Part shown: positions 61,612 through 64,000 of the stretch, one piece after another
Layout: every line of letters starts with the position of its first letter
Numbering within the stretch: position 1 is the stretch's first letter
Assembly (NCBI RefSeq): GCF_030758415.1
Contig: NZ_CP132334.1
Coordinates: 806,001 to 870,000 of the forward strand
DNA from: Parvularcula sp. IMCC14364
Lineage (GTDB): Bacteria; Pseudomonadota; Alphaproteobacteria; Caulobacterales; Parvularculaceae
Direction of reading: 5' to 3'
Length of the DNA: 64,000 nucleotides
Program-made: the position numbers and the translations under genes
The notes under the pieces: generated by a model
Databases searched by the model: none
Seen by the model: only the letters and a program-made list of their open reading frames with translations
Told to the model about the DNA's origin: nothing

Positions 61612-64000
61612 TCATTCTATGCCACAGTATGACTGATCAGTTTCCTTTGGAGGGGATAAAGAGCCGAAGCAGGTATTAGCACCAGAGTTGATTGCATCAA
61701 TCGCCGCCTGGCGCATCATCAAACACGTTGACAAAGAGTACCCGCCATCAGAGTTTTCGATTCCGTATTTTTCCTCAAACAATTGCACGGCCTCAGTTAG
61801 TGACGTAGCTGCCGGTCTCTCAGCCGAGTTTGTTTGTAAGGGCTGACTTTCAACTGAAGTATCTTCATTACCTGATTGGTTTTGACTACCGACTGCCTCG
61901 TTCAATTTACTCCATGTTGTTTCGTCAACATCACCTGTTTCCTCAAGTCCATAGTCCAATTGAAACAATACGACCGCTTGGCCGGTCCCGCGACCAAATA
62001 CTCCATCTGGGGTCCCAACCGGATACCCTAAATCTGCAAGTCTTTCTTGCAACTCTAGTACTTCAGGACCAGAGGAACCCACTGTTAAGTCAATTCGCCG
62101 CGCTCCAGATGCTGTTTCTGGTACAGCACATAGCCCTACTAGATAGGTATACATGTCTTGTTCTAAGGTCCGCTGCGTTGTGCCCGAAACTACGTCAGTT
62201 GAGAGTATTTGACTGGGATCATCAAATAGCACGCTTAACATACGGTTTGTCCAAGCAATACGGTCTTCTTCACTATGGGCATGACGGCTGGAGTTCGGGT
62301 TGCCGAGATTAACCCCGCGCGAAACAGCCCGTGCATCATTGCGGTCTGCATATTCACCGAGGTTGACATACTTGAAGTATGCCGCCGCAACTTCAATGGA
62401 CACATTTAGATCATCAAGTAATTCTGGATTAGACTCCAGATCGATCCCGATGATTTCACCGTAACGGCGATAGTTATCTCTACCGGTCAGCCGATAGAAG
62501 CCGCGTCCACGGTATTTCCAGCCGTCACCAGGCTGGGTGTTGCCCAGGGACTCTCGCCCATAAACATGATTGGCAATGGCTTCCGGATTACGGGCGAGAC
62601 GTTTGGCTTCCTCTTCGGTGACCCGGGTCGGGAAAGTCCTGCGCAAACCGGCGGCACTGTAATTCAGGTTTGCTTCATTAAAGCGCAAAAATCCTGTCTC
62701 GATGATACCTTGCCCCAAGAAGTGGGCTACCCGTAATGGCGTATTGATCTCATACTTCTTCAATATCGGTTCCGATCGCAGAATAGTGTTGAGGTAGCGA
62801 TATCGAGTACTAAATGGAGTGCTAATTTGCTGCCCAGGAAAAATGGTAATAAATTTGGTCATGTCAACTTGATTTATTGGGAGACCAAAAAAACTGGGGC
62901 CCACTACATCCATCGCATCGCTTGAATTTCTGGATGTTTCTGAAAAATCCTTGGTTAAATGGTTTTCTTCAACAAACCCTTGCACCTTATTATTGTTTAG
63001 ACGAAGACTCACGCGTGCCCAACCCTCAGGTATGGAAAGTTGTCGGCGAGTCACACCGACGGCAGTGCCAAGCGGCAAAAACGGGTGGAGTTTCAGGGTA
63101 TCAGTGTCCGGTCCCAGAAACAGAGGTGCAGTATCGCTCTTTATAAAGAAATTACGCGCCGCAAACTCATCCTTACAACTGATAAAACAAAATGCGTCAT
63201 TCTCAGCAGCCGAGATGAAGGGGCGCGATGGATTGCTTGCATAGGGTACTTCATCAGTGGCATCGGCTAGCGCCGCATTCACTCTCTCAACTTCGATAGA
63301 CAATGCCGCTTCGGTTAAAGCAGTTCGAGCCGACATTTCCGGATCTGTCAAAGAAGCTGAAACGAACCGTGAGAAGCGACCATCACTATCAGTCACTTCT
63401 CCAACATCAGCTCCAAACATAATGGTCACATTATCATGGTGCTGTTCAACAAACGTACTATTTTGAGAAATTACCCGCCCTCTACCTGGCGGCGTTAAAA
63501 CAAATTCCCATCTTGGAGCATCAACGAACAAATATGCACTTTTCACCGAGGCGCTTTGATCATCAAGAACATCTAAAAATCTCTGTACTGGGATTGCTTT
63601 CTCTCTGATCGACGTCAGCGTGCATTTGCCATTCAAGACTTTTCCATCGGCCGGGTCACGACATGGTTCAATATCGACGGGTAAAATGTAATTCTGCCGC
63701 TGTAGGCCAAATGCACTTGCAATTCCGAACGGCTTGGAGCCGCCATGGCCAGCGAAGTACATTACGGCAACTGTGTTCTCCGGATCTACGGCCAATTGGG
63801 CTGAAAATTCGTCAAGCGCAGTTTCAATTTGTAATGCTGTCAGATCTTCATGTCTTTGTATGAGTTCAAAATCCGTCGCTATCAAAAAAGATTCGACATT
63901 ATCCAAGTCACTGAAAATGCCCTTGTCAGATCTATATTCAGGCAAAGCTTCAGTCCCTTGAGGATAGTTTTCAATTCCAATCAACAGCGCGATTCGTCGT
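61612..64000 (-). CDS. pseudo-caspase/SH3/GH19/peptidoglycan-binding fusion, 5' end outside window
   Basis: The frame stays open to base 64000, where it reads 'RRIALLIGIENYP', the usual start of a caspase fold, so the true N-terminus lies just beyond. Numbering from the TTG at 63984: the caspase-like domain (1-270) keeps His80-Gly81 ('YFAGHGG'), but the expected DACR motif is Asp-Ala-Pro157-Arg, so the catalytic Cys is missing. Residues about 280-345 look like a bacterial SH3 domain. Then comes a GH19 chitinase/endolysin domain with Glu429 ('GQGIIETGF') and 'DGWKYRGRGFYRLTGRDNY', and a peptidoglycan-binding domain at 636-698. The last 90 residues are unassigned. No signal peptide is visible. 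Confidence 0.85.
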   Translation of the reverse strand, partial: RRIALLIGIENYPQGTEALPEYRSDKGIFSDLDNVESFLIATDFELIQRHEDLTALQIETALDEFSAQLAVDPENTVAVMYFAGHGGSKPFGIASAFGLQRQNYILPVDIEPCRDPADGKVLNGKCTLTSIREKAIPVQRFLDVLDDQSASVKSAYLFVDAPRWEFVLTPPGRGRVISQNSTFVEQHHDNVTIMFGADVGEVTDSDGRFSRFVSASLTDPEMSARTALTEAALSIEVERVNAALADATDEVPYASNPSRPFISAAENDAFCFISCKDEFAARNFFIKSDTAPLFLGPDTDTLKLHPFLPLGTAVGVTRRQLSIPEGWARVSLRLNNNKVQGFVEENHLTKDFSETSRNSSDAMDVVGPSFFGLPINQVDMTKFITIFPGQQISTPFSTRYRYLNTILRSEPILKKYEINTPLRVAHFLGQGIIETGFLRFNEANLNYSAAGLRRTFPTRVTEEEAKRLARNPEAIANHVYGRESLGNTQPGDGWKYRGRGFYRLTGRDNYRRYGEIIGIDLESNPELLDDLNVSIEVAAAYFKYVNLGEYADRNDARAVSRGVNLGNPNSSRHAHSEEDRIAWTNRMLSVLFDDPSQILSTDVVSGTTQRTLEQDMYTYLVGLCAVPETASGARRIDLTVGSSGPEVLELQERLADLGYPVGTPDGVFGRGTGQAVVLFQLDYGLEETGDVDETTWSKLNEAVGSQNQSGNEDTSVESQPLQTNSAERPAATSLTEAVQLFEEKYGIENSDGGYSLSTCLMMRQAAIDAINSGANTCFGSLSPPKETDQSYCGIE

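Overview
The window looks like the chromosome of a Gram-negative, probably marine alphaproteobacterium. It has an IscR-SUF operon ending in sufT-sufA, several large TonB-dependent receptors, a phytase lipoprotein and a complete Entner-Doudoroff gene set. I cannot name the genus. The left third is GC-rich and housekeeping-like. Much of the region from about 27.8 kb onward is visibly more AT-rich and accessory.

Layout. 0-9.4 kb: end of a LytTR regulator, an alpha/beta hydrolase, then the tightly coupled operon iscR / IscS-type desulfurase / DUF1330 / sufB / atypical SDR / sufC / sufD / sufS / sufT / sufA. 9.5-13.4 kb: a TonB-dependent receptor followed by a beta-propeller phytase lipoprotein. 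13.4-18.4 kb, minus strand: MBL-fold lipoprotein, amidase lipoprotein, Mpl-like Mur ligase and a classical SDR. 19.3-25 kb: convergent thrC and uvrB. Each of these two genes is followed by foreign-looking cargo and then by a second, displaced copy of its own 3' end. 25.4-27.7 kb: a second TonB-dependent receptor with a strong terminator.

27.8-37.2 kb is a low-density stretch between two 18-bp direct repeats. It holds a TIR-domain membrane protein and a 2260-residue secreted protease/VCBS/FG-GAP/RTX protein. At 37.2 kb lies the 3' half of a tRNA-Arg(CCU) gene, an apparent attachment-site remnant, beside a tyrosine integrase. To its right is a laminarin (beta-1,3-glucan) utilisation locus: two GH17 enzymes, GH16, a GPH-family transporter, GH3, a LacI regulator and a TonB receptor. 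Identical 12-bp palindromes precede the divergent GH17/GH16 units and the receptor. The locus runs into zwf-pgl-edd-glk-eda and a second GPH transporter. Together these genes could cut laminarin at the surface, import the oligosaccharides, release glucose and catabolise it by the Entner-Doudoroff route.

57.8-64 kb: a truncated IS110 transposase, a RyR-domain protein divergent from a patatin phospholipase, a Tat-exported lytic transglycosylase, and a caspase-fold protein lacking its catalytic Cys, fused to SH3, GH19 and peptidoglycan-binding domains and cut by the window edge. This cluster of a sensor and envelope-degrading enzymes is one of two parts of the window I find most likely to be undescribed. 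The other is the paired gene-end duplication at thrC and uvrB.
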